Assembly: GCA_028551475.1 (NCBI GenBank)
Contig: CM052355.1
Coordinates: 26,253,580-26,317,579 of the forward strand
Direction of reading: 5' to 3'
Source: Casuarina equisetifolia
Lineage: Eukaryota > Streptophyta > Magnoliopsida > Fagales > Casuarinaceae
DNA length: 64,000 bases
This document shows, piece after piece, positions 47,092 to 60,404 of the stretch. Made by a program: the position numbers and the translations under genes. Below the pieces are notes generated by a model that saw only the letters and a list, made by a program, of their open reading frames with translations, was not told where the DNA came from and searched no databases. Every line of letters starts with the position of its first letter. The first letter of the stretch is position 1.

Positions 47092-48396
47092 TCACCTATC
47101 ATCCCAAAACAGACCAACTAGTAATAGACACGACCAAAATGCGCATAGGACAAAGATACTAGAATACTCAAATGCTAGGTAAAGGAATTCAATGACTAGT
47201 AGACAGTAAATGGCAGCTTCATTAAAAGGAAGGATTTCTCCAGAACGAGCAAGCCAATTGGGTTGCCCGAGATCTCCGTGTTGCACGTTCAGCAGGACAA
47301 GGCTTTCCACATACTTCTCAGAATAAAAAGACGTTGCCGGGCCACGGAAGGGAAGACCCACAGTCCGCTGGCTGCTTTGTTCGTAAGAAAATAATTTTCC
47401 CCCCTTATTTAGCAGAACATTACCACACTCCCCAAAGCCTATCACCCGATCTGGAGATTTTACATTGTTGATATCAAACAGTTTGGTCCAAGATTCAACC
47501 ACTCCATACTCTTTCATCACCCACACGGATATTGAATCCTCCACCATGCTGTTGCGGAGGACAAGAGCAAGCATACCGTCGACAACAACAACGCTCCAGT
47601 TATGCAGCACTTGTAAACTCCTGGGCATACCCACTTCACGAAACGTATCATCCTCCATATCAAACGATACGATCACATTGCGTCGCGCACCCGGATGCTG
47701 TTGTGGAACGATCGCTGGCCAGTGGACTGCGCAGTTTAGGAAAGCTAACGAGAAACACTCCTGAAGATAATAGAGAGGACCGGGGTCCATAATAGTGCGC
47801 CAAGTGCGGGTTCGAAGCGTATAAATCTGAACCAAACATGGGATTGGACGGATGGGACTGCGTATAAATTTGTTATGATACGCAATCCTCACCAATTTGT
47901 AATCATCGGTCTTAGGAGCATACCCAAAGCCATGACACAATCCAGACAAACCTTGAGCTCTGATTCCAACATTAGGATTCGGAAGGGTTATGACTTTCTG
48001 AATAGAAGGGTTCCAAAGAAAATATGAGCCATTTAAGGGAACCACAAACTCAGTAGCGAGACAAAGTAGGCCATTGGATGAACCCACTATGAACTTTGAC
48101 TGGTTGATTTGCCGGTGTATGCTGCGCCATTCTATGAAATTGCGGCAGTGGAAAGGGTCGTCGAAAGAGGGAAGAGTGAGACGCCCTATCTTAAGGTGGT
48201 CGTCGAAATGGGCGAGGAAAAGATATGGTGGCTGTTTGGGGTTGGAACGAGAGCGATTGAGGTGGGTGGTGATGAAGTGGGGGCTGGAGATGAGAAAGCA
48301 CCATGTCTTAGAAACACACTTGAATCTGATAATTGCCTTCACCGGTAACCAGGACAGAATCTCGAAGAGAACCCCATCTGGAAGACCGTCTGACAT
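47092..48396 (-). CDS. F-box protein with hydrophobic tail (unit 3)
   Basis: Intact 434 aa copy. It differs from unit 2 by a single residue (Phe for Tyr in GEILPY, at position 391). The F-box and FBA motifs are unchanged. Confidence 0.88.
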   Translation of the reverse strand: MSDGLPDGVLFEILSWLPVKAIIRFKCVSKTWCFLISSPHFITTHLNRSRSNPKQPPYLFLAHFDDHLKIGRLTLPSFDDPFHCRNFIEWRSIHRQINQSKFIVGSSNGLLCLATEFVVPLNGSYFLWNPSIQKVITLPNPNVGIRAQGLSGLCHGFGYAPKTDDYKLVRIAYHNKFIRSPIRPIPCLVQIYTLRTRTWRTIMDPGPLYYLQECFSLAFLNCAVHWPAIVPQQHPGARRNVIVSFDMEDDTFREVGMPRSLQVLHNWSVVVVDGMLALVLRNSMVEDSISVWVMKEYGVVESWTKLFDINNVKSPDRVIGFGECGNVLLNKGGKLFSYEQSSQRTVGLPFRGPATSFYSEKYVESLVLLNVQHGDLGQPNWLARSGEILPFNEAAIYCLLVIEFLYLAFEYSSIFVLCAFWSCLLLVGLFWDDR

Positions 48397-49354
48397 CGTC
48401 TTTCTCTGGGTAGCAATTGAAGAGATTCGGTTTTGATAAATAGATGAATTCTGGCAGATTACCTGAATAGCAAAGGAGTGCAAAGATAAAAACAATCAAA
48501 TTATAAAGTCAGCTCTAAAAATAAAAAAATAAAAAAGCTTTTATAAGATAGAAAACAAAGAAAAAGTTAATAACATCAAAATTTAAAAGGTAAGAAAAAT
48601 CACTTCCCTTTCTTGCTGCGTGATTTACCAAAAGAAAAAGAAGAAGACACTTCTTCAAGTCAATGACCATGAAGGTAACTCAAAGGACTTAAGTATCAAC
48701 ATAGTAAGTTTCGTTATTCTTTTTTGGTACATTGCTGACTAATTAGTAGCAGTCCCTGCTAAAAATGTTTTATCAAATCGTTCTTGCCGAATAAATCAAA
48801 AGAAATCGCAAACTAGTATCATGGTGTCTTCATGCCTATTAAAAGCTCACTTTTTTTTTTCCTTTTTCTTTTCTCTAATCTACTTCTTCACAAAGGAGCA
48901 GACTCATTTTAAGTTAAAAGTGGGAAACCTCATGAAAAGAGAAATTTCTGATTAGGCATGATTTGGAAAATATCTCTTATGAAATGAGAATATCAAACGA
49001 ACCTTTTGCTGTAAAGTGTAGCTTTAGGAAAACTTCAAAAATTTAAGCAAATACTTTCCAAACTAGAGAGGATGTATTACCAAAAAAAAAAAAACCTTAA
49101 ATATTTATGATGCAAACTCTTTACAAAACAAGTTTCCTTTTACTATTGGGCATCGTGAATATTGCCTCAAAAATTACAAAAGATATCTTTCATTTTTTGG
49201 AGGAATATGCAAGACCCAAAATGAGAGGTGATTTCATTATTATGTGGAAGGATTTAATTAGAGTTGATGAAGATTTCTAATAATTTGATAATTGATTTGT
49301 AAGTACAGGAATATCTCACCAATCAAAAATAACAAGATATGAGTATTTAATGAC

Positions 49355-49573
49355 CTAATTTGGCTCTTTGTTTTCAAAGTTTGAAGAAACATCAGCTGAA
49401 TATGCAAAAATAAGTACATAGCAAAGCCCAAAAATGACATTGCCAACATTACGAAGGATTGCTCCATTACGAGCACGCCAATTGGGCAACCACTTCTAGT
49501 CACTCAACACAGCCACATACAACGAATGGGCCTCCAAGGGGCAAGACTCCATAAGAGGAAGAATTCGCCGCAA
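49355..49573 (-). pseudogene. Fragment resembling the F-box tail (unit 3)
   Basis: Counterpart of 9266-9484 with the same interrupting TAG as in unit 2. Confidence 0.5.
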
Positions 49574-49777
49574 GATAATCTAGTACAACGATGCTTCTGC
49601 ACCTTTCGACGTGTCAAAAGGCCATATGGGGTAGGTTGGAAAGCTTGTAAACAGCAAAGAATAGATCATCAATTGTGATAAAACGCAAGCATACCTACTC
49701 TGTTGTACAAGTGATTAAAGTTACTAGGATTTGCATTGTACAAGTGATACAATGCAAGCAAAAGTTCCTAGATTCAT

Positions 49778-50170
49778 CTCGTCGCCTTCCTCAATGTTAC
49801 TGATTTCCACCTGAGAATGACGGCCGGGTTAGAATGGATACAGTTACCACACGCTATAGGCCCTCCCTTGCTAGCCACCATAATTTTCATCAACGGTCTC
49901 ATGATAATCAAAAATCGTCTAATGGAGGTTGCAAACGACAATTTCGCAAGTCATGTCTCTGTGCTCACACCGGAGATCAATGTCTTTCTCATAGGTATTT
50001 TTTTCTCTCCTTTTTCTCTCTTTAGTTCACATTCACTATCTTGATGTTAAATCTTTGTAGGAACTTTGATATTCCTCCTTCTGCTCATACACGCCATGCA
50101 TCGGATTGCAAGTGTGCTTACTTACATGGTACATGTCAGAAATTTTGCAAATCCACCTTCCGAACGATGA
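49778..50170 (+). pseudogene. N-truncated third membrane-protein paralogue (unit 3)
   Basis: Exons 49778-49994 and 50061-50170, same as in units 1 and 2. Confidence 0.68.
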
Positions 50171-50568
50171 TGTTGAATCGGACAATAAAATAGAGAATTA
50201 CTAAATAGACAATCTAGTAAGTATTGATCGATCGATTCTCTGGCAAGTGGAAAAACACCTTACAGCTTTCATTATCCGTTGTGACGTTTCGTACAGAGTC
50301 CACAGGTGTTTATCCATTTTTATGTTGCTCTCTCTGCTCATGCCGGGAAACTGCCTGCAATTTCTTGATCGTTTCTAAATTAAAATGCTTCCGCCTGAGT
50401 ACTGTATGACTCCCTGTGAAAAAAGTTGGTGATGTGAAAGGTCTTGAGTAAATAAAGTCATTATAACTTTGCTTAGCACCAAGAGTTTTTTATTTCCTAA
50501 GTGATGTGAAAGGTCTTGACAAAACTCTTTTGAACAATTTTTGAAAGAAAATTTGCCTCTTTGTTTCC

Positions 50569-51340
50569 TAAGTTTGACTTCTCGCAAACTTGGATTTTTT
50601 TCAAAATAGTAAGGGACTCACTGTTGAAGAAAACATCAGCTGAATATATAAATGATATTTGAATTTTTAGGAATAAAAAAGAAAATATTCATTTTACTGG
50701 AAATTATTGGAAGTTTCTGCATAACATTCACATATTTATCCAAAAACAGACAAACTAAAAATATACCCAGCAAAACTTATTCCAATTACAAACAAAAACT
50801 GCTAATATAAATACACAGCAAAGCCGTAAAATGACGTTGCCAACATCACGAAGGATTGCTCCATTACGAGCAACATAATTGGGATGCGCTAGAACTTCAT
50901 CTTCTACATTCAGCAGGACAAGGTTTTCCACATACTTTCCTAAGAAAAATGATAAAAACAATCAAATTATAAAGTCAGTTCTAAACACAACATTTTACAA
51001 AATAGAAAATTATTATTATTATTATTATTATCAAATTTAAAAGGTAAGAAAAAGCACTTACCTTTTTTGTTGCGTGGTTTACCAAAAGAGAAAAAAGAAA
51101 ACACCTTCTTCAAGTTAATGACCATAAAAATAAGTTGAAGGAGATAAGTATGAACGCTAGTGAATATAGTAAGGTTTTTTTTTTCTTTTTTTATACACTG
51201 CTAAGTAATTAGTAGCAGTCCTTGCTAAAAATGTTTTATCAAATCATTCTTGCCAAATAAATTGAAAGGAATCGTGGATATCATATAAAAAGTAGCAAAT
51301 AACTGTCAAGGCAATAATTATCTTATAGATGTTGAATTCA
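50569..51340 (-). pseudogene. F-box 3' region copy lacking the N-terminal part (unit 3)
   Basis: Same as 33064-33835, ending at the same breakpoint. A TTA microsatellite at about 51009-51031 differs in pattern between unit 1 and units 2 and 3. Confidence 0.8.
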
Positions 51341-51511
51341 ATATTTTCATTTTCTTTTTCTTTTTTTTTTGGTTATGTGTTAGGTGAAGGGGAAGGTGGG
51401 TATTGTGTCTCAAACCCCAGCCCCAACGGTCTGGAGCCCCCTAATCAACTTGAGCAGGGAATTTACAACACCAAGTTACTAGTGCCTTAAATGCAATAGA
51501 ACACATTTTAA
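51341..51511 (-). mobile_element. SINE-like segment at the deletion junction (unit 3)
   Basis: Same junction as in unit 2 with one extra substitution, so the rearrangement predates the duplication that separated units 2 and 3. Confidence 0.75.
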
Positions 51512-51758
51512 CAACATCGTGGGACCCTCATATCAACTTGCTCGTAAGAAGTTTTTGTTGGTTTGAAGTACAGTGCATTCCCCCCAGCCCTATTCTTAAC
51601 AAAGAGGAAAAAGGCCCTAGAGAAGATGAGTCCAGATAAGCTATACGCTTAAGAAGCATACAAGTGTCGTGGAAGGACTATACTATATGCTTAAAAAGCA
51701 AAAAAGTCAAATAAATGAGTCCAGATAAGGTGAAACATATGAATGTTGCTCAGATATC

Positions 51759-53813
51759 CTAGGTTTCACATTTCATAAGAGCCATGACATTTTTACTTGG
51801 ATGGCTTCTTCGGACCCGAGAAACATATGAAGCCTGAACACCAGATCCTGCTAGAGAGTCCAACCAGGTGACAATAGTTCTCCCATCCGAAGGCACATTC
51901 CTAACAGGCCTGACACAACATCTTTGAGGCATCTGTCCAAGTCCGGCATTCTTAGGCGAACTCATCCGCCTTTGGCTATAATCTCTGGATTCTACTTCAG
52001 ATAGTTCTTCAAGATATCGCCTAGTGGGCTTCCGAATTCTTTTAGCTTCTCTTTGTTCTGTATGAAGATGCTAACCACTGTCAAATTAAACGCTATTGAG
52101 TTCTCAATTTCTCGCCAGAACAAATCTGATGGTGAAGATTAGCTACTGTGGCTAGTTGGCGACTCTTTGCAGTAGCTAATATTGCTTTCCATAAATGCTG
52201 GATCCAGGTTGACTGAACCATTCAAATTCTGATTGCATTCTTCTACTGATTTTTCACCAACTTGTTATATTTAATTGTGAAAGTCGTGATTGATACATCA
52301 CAAGAATTGGTCAATCCCATTGCAATTCTCCTTTTAAGCCACAGCTAGCCTTTGACTGTAGTTTCTCATCCAAACGTTCCCTTGAACACTTCATGAGGTT
52401 CTCTGATCGATAGTTTGTCCAGGCAAATTTCTCCCCTTAACATAGGAAAATCAGGGCTCAAAGAACCAGCACAGAGAGCAGATTCTGATGATCCACCTCC
52501 TAGCATTTGTTCAGGAGGATCCGGGCACTCCCCTGTGCTTCCAGATTGATTGTTGTGGTTGTCATTCAAACTTGGTGCTGATGAAGGAAAGGTTTCCAGC
52601 GAGGAAAGTTTAGGTTCAAGCTTTTTCTCAACACCAAGCAATTCAAATACCACTCAGAACATTGGCTGTCTAAAATTGCAATTGTACGTGTAGAAGAATG
52701 TTTCCTAATGTTTGTCTCTTGCAACATCTCATCAGCACACAGCAATAGAATTAAACAGTCAACAAGGACTCATGGGAATTAATTATCACATAGACTAAAA
52801 CAAAACACATTCACACACATACAAGCATACGTCAACAAATAGGAAATCAAATAATCCAGTTTTCCTTGTTCCTCTATCAACTTATGGAACAGAAAATTTT
52901 GTTTGTTAGGAATGAACCATCACAACAAGAAGAACAAAACCATGTGAAAAGAATACAAGCATTTCAGACCCAAAAATAGGGCTCCACTATGTTGATCAGT
53001 GACCAAGGTTATTTTCATTTTTTTTTTTTTTTGGTTCTGTGTTAGGTGAAGGGGAAGGCGGGTATTGTGTCTCAAACCCCAGCCCCAACGGTCTGGAGCC
53101 CCCTAATCAACTTGAGCAGGGAATTTACAACACCAAGTTACTGGTGCCTTAAATGCAATAGAACACATTTTAAGATAATTCCGTGTCTGACAAGCTAAAA
53201 AATGCTCCTGCAAAGGTTCCCAGTAGTTCTATTATTACATGCATGATCAACTCCTAAGGTTGACCAAGCTGATCTACAAAGCATAACAGAACCCTTATAA
53301 ACAATGAGTAGAAGCATGAAATCAAAATATGTAAACAGAAAAATCTTGCAGTGAAACAACCAAGAGAGTGAATTCACTCCAACAAAATAACAAATCTGCA
53401 AATCTCGGTTAAAAAAATGCCCAACGGAATTGAAAGGTGGAAAATGCAATAAGCAAGTTGCACATAAATTGAAATAAAAAGTATTGTTAACCAACAATTC
53501 CATGCTGAAAATAGAAAATCACACAATGAAATAGCAAATTCTATCCCAATTTTTTGAGTTTAGACCAAAAAAGAAAAAAAAAAAAAGAAAAAAGAACAAT
53601 TCCTTAACAATTCCTTGCTCCAGCATTATGCATAGCACAATTGATTGATCAAAATGTATCATAACTATCAGACTAGAAGAGGAGATGCAATACTAATGGC
53701 ATACCAAGCAGACCTGCGCTTTCTGACTGATTCTTGCCAGAGGGTGGCCCTGCATTCCATATTTCCCTTACAGGCTGCCTGCCATCAACAAACTCTTGGT
53801 CATCTTCAAGAAA
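51759..53813 (-). pseudogene. Nuclear-protein-like pseudogene, 5' exon cut (unit 3)
   Basis: Counterpart of 34255-36310 with the same stops and the same truncation. Confidence 0.55.
53009..53172 (-). mobile_element. SINE-like retroposon (unit 3, resident site)
   Basis: Same site as 35506-35669. Confidence 0.5.
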
Positions 53814-54031
53814 TCCAAACTTGCTTCAAGGCAGGAACGACAATTAAGATATAAACCACTGAACAAAATTAAGAATCAAGCAGCCACCAATTTAGCACAA
53901 AAGAAGAAAAATGAAAACATGATTTAAAAACGCTCACCTGTAGATTATTGACTGCAGCGGCGACACTTGAGAAGCTCAAGCCCAACGCCCTACCTCGGCA
54001 AGAAGGGGCGTATTAAACGAAGGGTTGTCGC

Positions 54032-54135
54032 CACGTGACGGTCACTCTTGGCCTGGCATGCCACATCATGTGGTCATCCAGGTGGCGCTCACTCTTGGCC
54101 TGGCATGCCCCATCACGTGGTCCTCCAGCTACCTA
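54032..54135 (+). promoter_or_regulatory. G-box and 47 bp tandem repeat upstream of the 149 aa gene (unit 3)
   Basis: Same elements as in unit 2. Confidence 0.6.
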
Positions 54136-54262
54136 CTAGAGGCATGCTCCCGCCTTCTGTTTCAGTGCTCCCCTCTTTCACTAAGCTTCCCACAAAATAC
54201 GCAGCTGTCCTGACCCGGAAAAAGCGCTAACCGATTCTTCTTCCTGTCTCGTACCAATTCAG

Positions 54263-54270
54263 TATAAATA
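54263..54270 (+). promoter_or_regulatory. TATA box of the 149 aa gene (unit 3)
   Basis: TATAAATA at the conserved position before the CT-rich leader. Confidence 0.75.
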
Positions 54271-54368
54271 CCTCCTTCCCTCTCTCCCTCCCCATATTTT
54301 TTCATCGCTCCCACTGTATCACTCTTTTTTTTTTTTTCTTCTCTCTATCTCTCCCTCTTTCTGCGAAA

Positions 54369-54886
54369 ATGGAAAATCTACTGGAAAACCTCCTACTCAC
54401 AGTGATGTTATCTGAAGTGATTGTAATTCTCATCATTTCTCATATCTCTGAATCTGCGACTGCTGTCGCTTCTATCATCGAGCTCCTATATCGCTTTATA
54501 CTGGTAGAGGCAGTTTTGTTGCTCATCTTGGATTTCAAAGATGCAATTATTGAGGGCGTGAGATGGATTATTTCTGTCCGTCATTTCTCGGTGCAAATTT
54601 TAGTTGGAATTATCATTACTGTGAGCGTCTACGGTCTCTTAACTATCCGAACCATTGCAATGGAGGTGGAGGAGGATAATCTGACAGTCTACGTTCTCGT
54701 GCTTGCACGCAAGTTTCAGTTCTTCCTTATAGGTAATTTTTCTTTTCTATTTTTCCTTTTCATCACGGTTATATTAAATTAAAAATTAATGTCCATGCAG
54801 GAACCTTGCTGCTGCTCTCACTGTTGCTTCACACAGTGCATCGAGTTGCAACACAGCTTTCTGCCTTAAAGCAGTTGGGCGGCTAA
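54369..54886 (+). CDS. Small multi-pass membrane protein, distantly BAP31-like, 149 aa (unit 3)
   Basis: Exons 54369-54732 and 54801-54886. The protein is the same as in unit 2. Confidence 0.75.
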
Positions 54887-55658
54887 GCAGAGTAAAGGGG
54901 ATAGAGCAGGAGAATAGTGTTAGAAGTGATGGACTCAATTTTGCACTAAACTAGCTGCTTTTTAGTGCTGTTTATGTTTTTTGTTTTCGGTGCTGTCATG
55001 TTTTCTGTCATCGAATCTGTTTAAGACATTCCTGTTTCGGTGCTTGTTCTTATTTTCGAATTCGTAGTAGACATAATATTTTTAATTAAAGATGGCGGTT
55101 GATGGATGGATGGATGCGTATAGTATATGATGTCATAAAAAAATGTTTATGCTATTTGTATGCATTAGCATGATTCTATTAAGTGATCCGTCCTACGTGG
55201 TTTTAGGAACCGGCAATGACTAAAGTAGGTAGTTTTTAGAAACTGTCGAGAAAGCATGGCTTATGGAGAGTGGAATACGAGTTTCATTATTACCAAAACT
55301 TGCACTAATAAATCTGAAAGCGCTGGACAAATTGCATTCGAAAGTCACAAAATTCAAGTTTTGACTTTAATCCTTATTGGTGTCTCTTGAGCAACACGAC
55401 GCATAATGTTCTGCATGTTGTCTACTTCGAGAAACAGGGGCAGAAAAACACAAAAGTGTTCATTTGCAATTGCATCTCAAGCAAAATCCCCACTCAACGT
55501 TGTTTGTGCACAATGAGAGAAACAACTTTCTCGTCTTATTTAAAACGAAAACACCGTCTACCACAACATTGTAATACAAAGGTATATAGTTAGTACTGGA
55601 TCGAAAATAACCTCGGAAAACCAATCTGATCGGCAATTTGCTACTTTTCTCAAGCTTA

Positions 55659-55850
55659 AAAAAATACTAACATATGAGCCCACAAGTGCATTTCACAAGC
55701 CTGATTTCCGAGAAATTAACAACTTAAACAAACCAAATTTGCTTTGAAGAATCCGAATACCATCGAAATAGTAGAGAAAGAGAGAGAGAGAAAAAAAAAG
55801 ATTGAAAAAGACCTAGAGAGAGAGAGGGAGAAAGAAAGAGTGGGAGAAAC
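55659..55850. repeat. Upstream GA-rich block of the 154 aa gene (unit 3)
   Basis: Same as 38156-38347. Confidence 0.75.
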
Positions 55851-56182
55851 TTGTCCCAACTATGGTGGGGTCTCTTCATGCCATAACTGTTTTTCGCGGG
55901 CGCTTTTTACGGTGAAATAGCCAATGAGGGATGTTTTTAAGGGCGAGAAAGGGAGAGGAATCTGTCGCTCCCGCTCGGTCGCTCTATCATGTGTCTCTGT
56001 TTCTCGCTTTCTCTCGCTTGGTCACTTTAACTCTGTGTTCTTTGTTTCTCTCTCCCTCTCTCTTTTCTGTTTATGTTTCTCTATTCTATTGCTCCCTAGC
56101 TCTCCCTCTCTGTTACCTATTTCTCGCTCGATTTCTCTGCATCTATCTCTCCCTCTCTGTTCCTCACAATATAGATATTTCC

Positions 56183-56714
56183 ATGGCGCCTCTCACTCTC
56201 CTCCTCCTTGCTATCATGGTAGAAGTTGCTCTTGTCCTTGCTGTTATCCCTCTCTCTCACACGCTCCCTGAATTTGTTGCTAGGATAGAGCCACTGTACC
56301 AGTTGATACTGGTACAGCTTGTCACCTTCCTTGCTGTTGCTGATTTTCACATAAGAACGACGCCTGGGTTAGAATGGTTGAAAATCCTACGCACTGCAAC
56401 TCCTTCCTTACTGGCCACCATAATTATCATGGTCCTGTTTCTCAATATCAATAGTCTCCTGATGATCAAGAACCCTCCAGTGGAGGTCAATTTCGCAGGC
56501 CATGTCTCTGTGATCACACAGAAGCTCAATGTCTTTTTTACAGGTAATTTCTTTATCTTTTCTTTCCCTATTTAGCTCACATTCACTGTCTTGACCGTAA
56601 ACTTCTACAGGAACTTTGTTATTGCTCTGTCTGCTGATACACATCATGCATAGGATTGCTAGTGAGCTTACTTCCATGGTGCGGGCCAGAAATCCAGCAC
56701 ATATACCTCTTTGA
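56183..56714 (+). CDS. Small multi-pass membrane protein, distantly BAP31-like, 154 aa (unit 3)
   Basis: Exons 56183-56543 and 56611-56714. The protein is the same as in units 1 and 2. Confidence 0.78.
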
Positions 56715-56750
56715 ACCAGATAAGATAATGAAGAGTTACTGAACAGATAA

Positions 56751-57007
56751 TTGATGGATGATTTTTTTATTTTGAATTGGTTTTGTTGATGATATATTTG
56801 ATGGATGATTTTCTTAGTTTGAATTGGTTATGTTGATGATATATTTCACGGATGATTTTTTTTTTTTTTAGTTTGAATGGATTATTTTGATGACATATTT
56901 AATGGTATTAATATTTTGATGATATATTTGATGGTATTAAAATTTTGATAATATATTTGATGGTATTAGTATTTTGATAATATATTTGATGGTATTAGTA
57001 TTTTTCC
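56751..57007. repeat. Minisatellite (unit 3)
   Basis: Same 54 bp and 29 bp repeats as in the other units. Confidence 0.85.
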
Positions 57008-58933
57008 AATACATTTAGCTCATTGGCCGGTTACCATTTTTTCTTTACTTATTTTTTCTTTTCAATGCCACGTCGCCGTTAGCTTCAACCATGAAACCCA
57101 AACGCGCTGATGGGAATACGTGGATCCGGTCGTGCACCGTTGGTCCACGGAGCCCAATTTCTTGCTTAAGCGTGCAAAGGGAGACACTGAAGCAAGAGGG
57201 TGGTACAAAATACCTTCTTCTTCGGTCATATTCGATCCATCATGCTACATGTTGCAATTAAATTTATTTTAGCTTACCAGAGAACCAATAACTTCGCAAC
57301 CGCATGTAATATATATTTAAAAAATGCTCCTATTTGTTATAAAAATCACACATTTTTCTCAACAAAAAACTATTTAATATTAATTTAATTATTAAAACTT
57401 TCTGTATTTACATTGTGTAAGAAATTTTTGAATATATATATTTTGATTGATTAGAATATCTTTTCAAATAAAAAAAATACCCCTTAAACCTTAACTATTG
57501 TTATTATTGTTGTTGTTATTTTTGTTATTGTTATTCTTCTTTAAGGAATTTACCAACTAAATTTTCACCTCATAAGTGGTCTAATTGTCTACAATTATTT
57601 CAACCACCGATCCAATTATGCATGTTGGTTGACTTTCTCGTCGTAATAAGTATTGCATTCAATTGGGTCAATACTCAAAAAAATAAAGTTTTATATTAAT
57701 ACTCTAAAAAACATAAGAGGGTAGAAGCTGTACGCAGCTAAAATAGAGAAGACCCTCTTAAGCACCGAAAAAGGATCAACGCAAAATATCAGTGGCATCA
57801 ACTAGAAAGGAAAGGAACTTCGAAACATACCAGGGTCTCTATAATTCCTTGGACCACGCACTCCATCAAATTAACCCAATAATATTACCAAAAACTAGAG
57901 TACAGATAATCGAGGCTGGCTTCTTTTATTTTTTGTTCTCGGATCTTCGCGGGTCGCTTCTGGGGTCGTGGATCGGAGCTGTGGGTTTTGCCCAAATCTC
58001 TTCGTTCTTGACTTGAATCTTTCTGGACTAAGTCTCAAATCTATAAACCGGTTTCTTCTTCAACAGATCCATGTGTTTTAGGTTTCATAATCACTCGATT
58101 TTATCACCCCTTTCTCGTTCGTTCAACCTGGTCTTAGAAGAACTTCACGGGTCGCTTCTTTTTCTCCACAAATCACTTTAATAAAAGCATGGGTTTCATA
58201 GATTAGGTTTCTCTCTTCATAAAGCATGCCAGGCTGCATGGATTCCGTCGTCGTACAGCTCGGATTTAGCTCGGGAGCGTTGAACCGGGTCTGGGTCGGG
58301 GATTTGGGTCGTGAACTGGACTGCCGGATCACGCGGGCCTGCATGGACTCGGCTGGATTACGGAACTTTATCTCTGCATGCTAGGCTGGTTTTGTTGAAC
58401 AAAACGGGGCCGAAAAGTACCGGGCCTTGGACTTCTAATTTGGGCTCACTAACTGGAGTGCACTGTTGGGTTTCACGGAGCGAAGGGGCTACATAAACTA
58501 ACCTTCTAAATCAATTTTCCTACAAAATATTCATATATTTTTTTCCTTACATTAAAAAAAATACAAACAATAAAATAATATATTATTTCTAATAAATCTT
58601 AACCACTTTTAGGAAATTTTTTGCTTTATAATATTTGATATTATAATTTACACTTCTTCATTTCCTATAGTACATAAATCGTAAAAAATATTTAAACATA
58701 AATTTTAAAATGTTTTGTCACATTTTCATGAAATATATTTCTTTTTTACTTTTCATTATCTTCAAAATAACAATGGAATCACAATATTCCTAACAAAGTT
58801 CGCATACCAAGATCCTGAACCTATGTTCGGAGTGACGTCTTGCTTTGAGTACATAACTTAGATGCTTAAGCTTGGGCCTATATTGATGCTCTAGCTTTGT
58901 TTATATAGGTTTGGAGGTCCGGTTTAGGAGCCC

Positions 58934-59771
58934 AGACTAGAGGTGACAAATGGGATGCCCAAGTTTAGGGTCCAATTGGACTCTAAGGTGTGGGAACAAG
59001 TTTCAGATGGTTAGATTCAGGTATACAGGTTTGTGCCTAGGCTTGGACCTTTGTTCAGCAAGTACCTTAGTTCGGGATCTTATGTGCAGTAAGCAAGTTT
59101 GGATTTGTAGGTTCTGTACTAGGTTTGGATTCCCAAACCTAGACCTTACCCACACTAGTGATGGACCCAAATCAAGGCCCTGATCTTGGGCCCCCAGACT
59201 AGAGGTGACAGATGGGATGCCCAAGTTTAGGGTCCAATTGGACTCTAAGTGTGGGAATGAGTTTTAGATGGTTAGATTCGAGTATACAGGTTTGTGCCTA
59301 GGCTTGGACCTTTGTTCAGCAGGTACCTTAGATCGGGATCTTATGTACAGTAAGCAAGTTTGGATTTGTAGGTTCTGTACTAGGTTTGGATTCCTAAACC
59401 TAGACCCCACCCACACCATTGATGGACCCGAATCAAGGCCTTGATCTTAGGCCCCCATACTAGAGGTGACAGATGGGATGCCCAAGTTTAGGGTCCAATT
59501 GGACTCTAAGGTGTGGAAACAAGTTTTAGACGGTTAGATTCGGGTATACAGGTTTGTGCCTAGGCTTGGACCTTTGTTCAACAGGTACCTTAGATCGGGA
59601 TCTTATGTGCAGTAAGCAAGTTAGGATTTGTAGGTTTTGTACTAGGTTTGGATTCCCAAACCTAGACCCCACCCACACTAGTGATGGACCCGAATCAAGG
59701 CCTTGATCTTGGGCCCCCAAACTAGAGGTGATAGATGGGATGCCCAAGTTTAGGGTCCAATTGGACTCTAA
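58934..59771. repeat. 262 bp tandem satellite (unit 4)
   Basis: Same as in units 2 and 3. Confidence 0.92.
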
Positions 59772-60404
59772 GATGAGGAGGTGACTTGTCAATTCTATAT
59801 GATAAAGTAAGATTGTTACTTATTTATGATAATGTTAGTGAGGTTGCATTTATTATGATCTACAACTTTTTTGAATAATATATTTCTTTCTTTTCTATTT
59901 GGTACAAAAAAATAAATGGAAGAATAACTCTAAGCATGAAAAATAATCAACAAGAAAGAATACCGAGTTCTATTACAAATTAATTAATATCGAGTTCTAT
60001 TACAAATTAATTAGCTGTAATGACTTTAATTTGCACATTACAACAATAAAACATTTCATGTTGTCAGAACAATGGTTTAACATAAAGCTTATGCAAAAGA
60101 AAGCTGAGTCAAGCCCTAGCTTCATCTTCCCCAGATACACCTTTTACTAGTTCACATGATCTTGTCACCTTTTCGTGACAGTTTCTTAAAAAATCAAATT
60201 TTGTAGGTTTAGCGAAAGTGTGTAGTGTGGCCTACAGCTCGACCACATAGAATTGCATTTGTTGGTTTTGGATATTCATCTCTCCAGGAATTTGCAGAAG
60301 AATAGACGCGGAGATAGAATTGTTGGCCTAAATATTGGCGAGCCCAATTCTCAGACCTTACATTCCACATTCCCACATTATCCAGGGGCATGTAAATTGC
60401 AGTC
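59772..60404. repeat. Large inverted repeat, left arm (unit 4)
   Basis: Its reverse-complement partner starts at 63578. Confidence 0.88.

Larger units (their letters stand above)
40493..57995. repeat. Tandem segmental duplication, unit 3 (17.5 kb)
   Basis: Near-identical direct repeat of unit 2. Its private differences include two 3 bp deletions in the SKS pseudogene (near 44365 and 44711), one in an intron and one in an exon, and an Asn/Phe change in the F-box tail. All three coding genes are intact. Confidence 0.96.
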
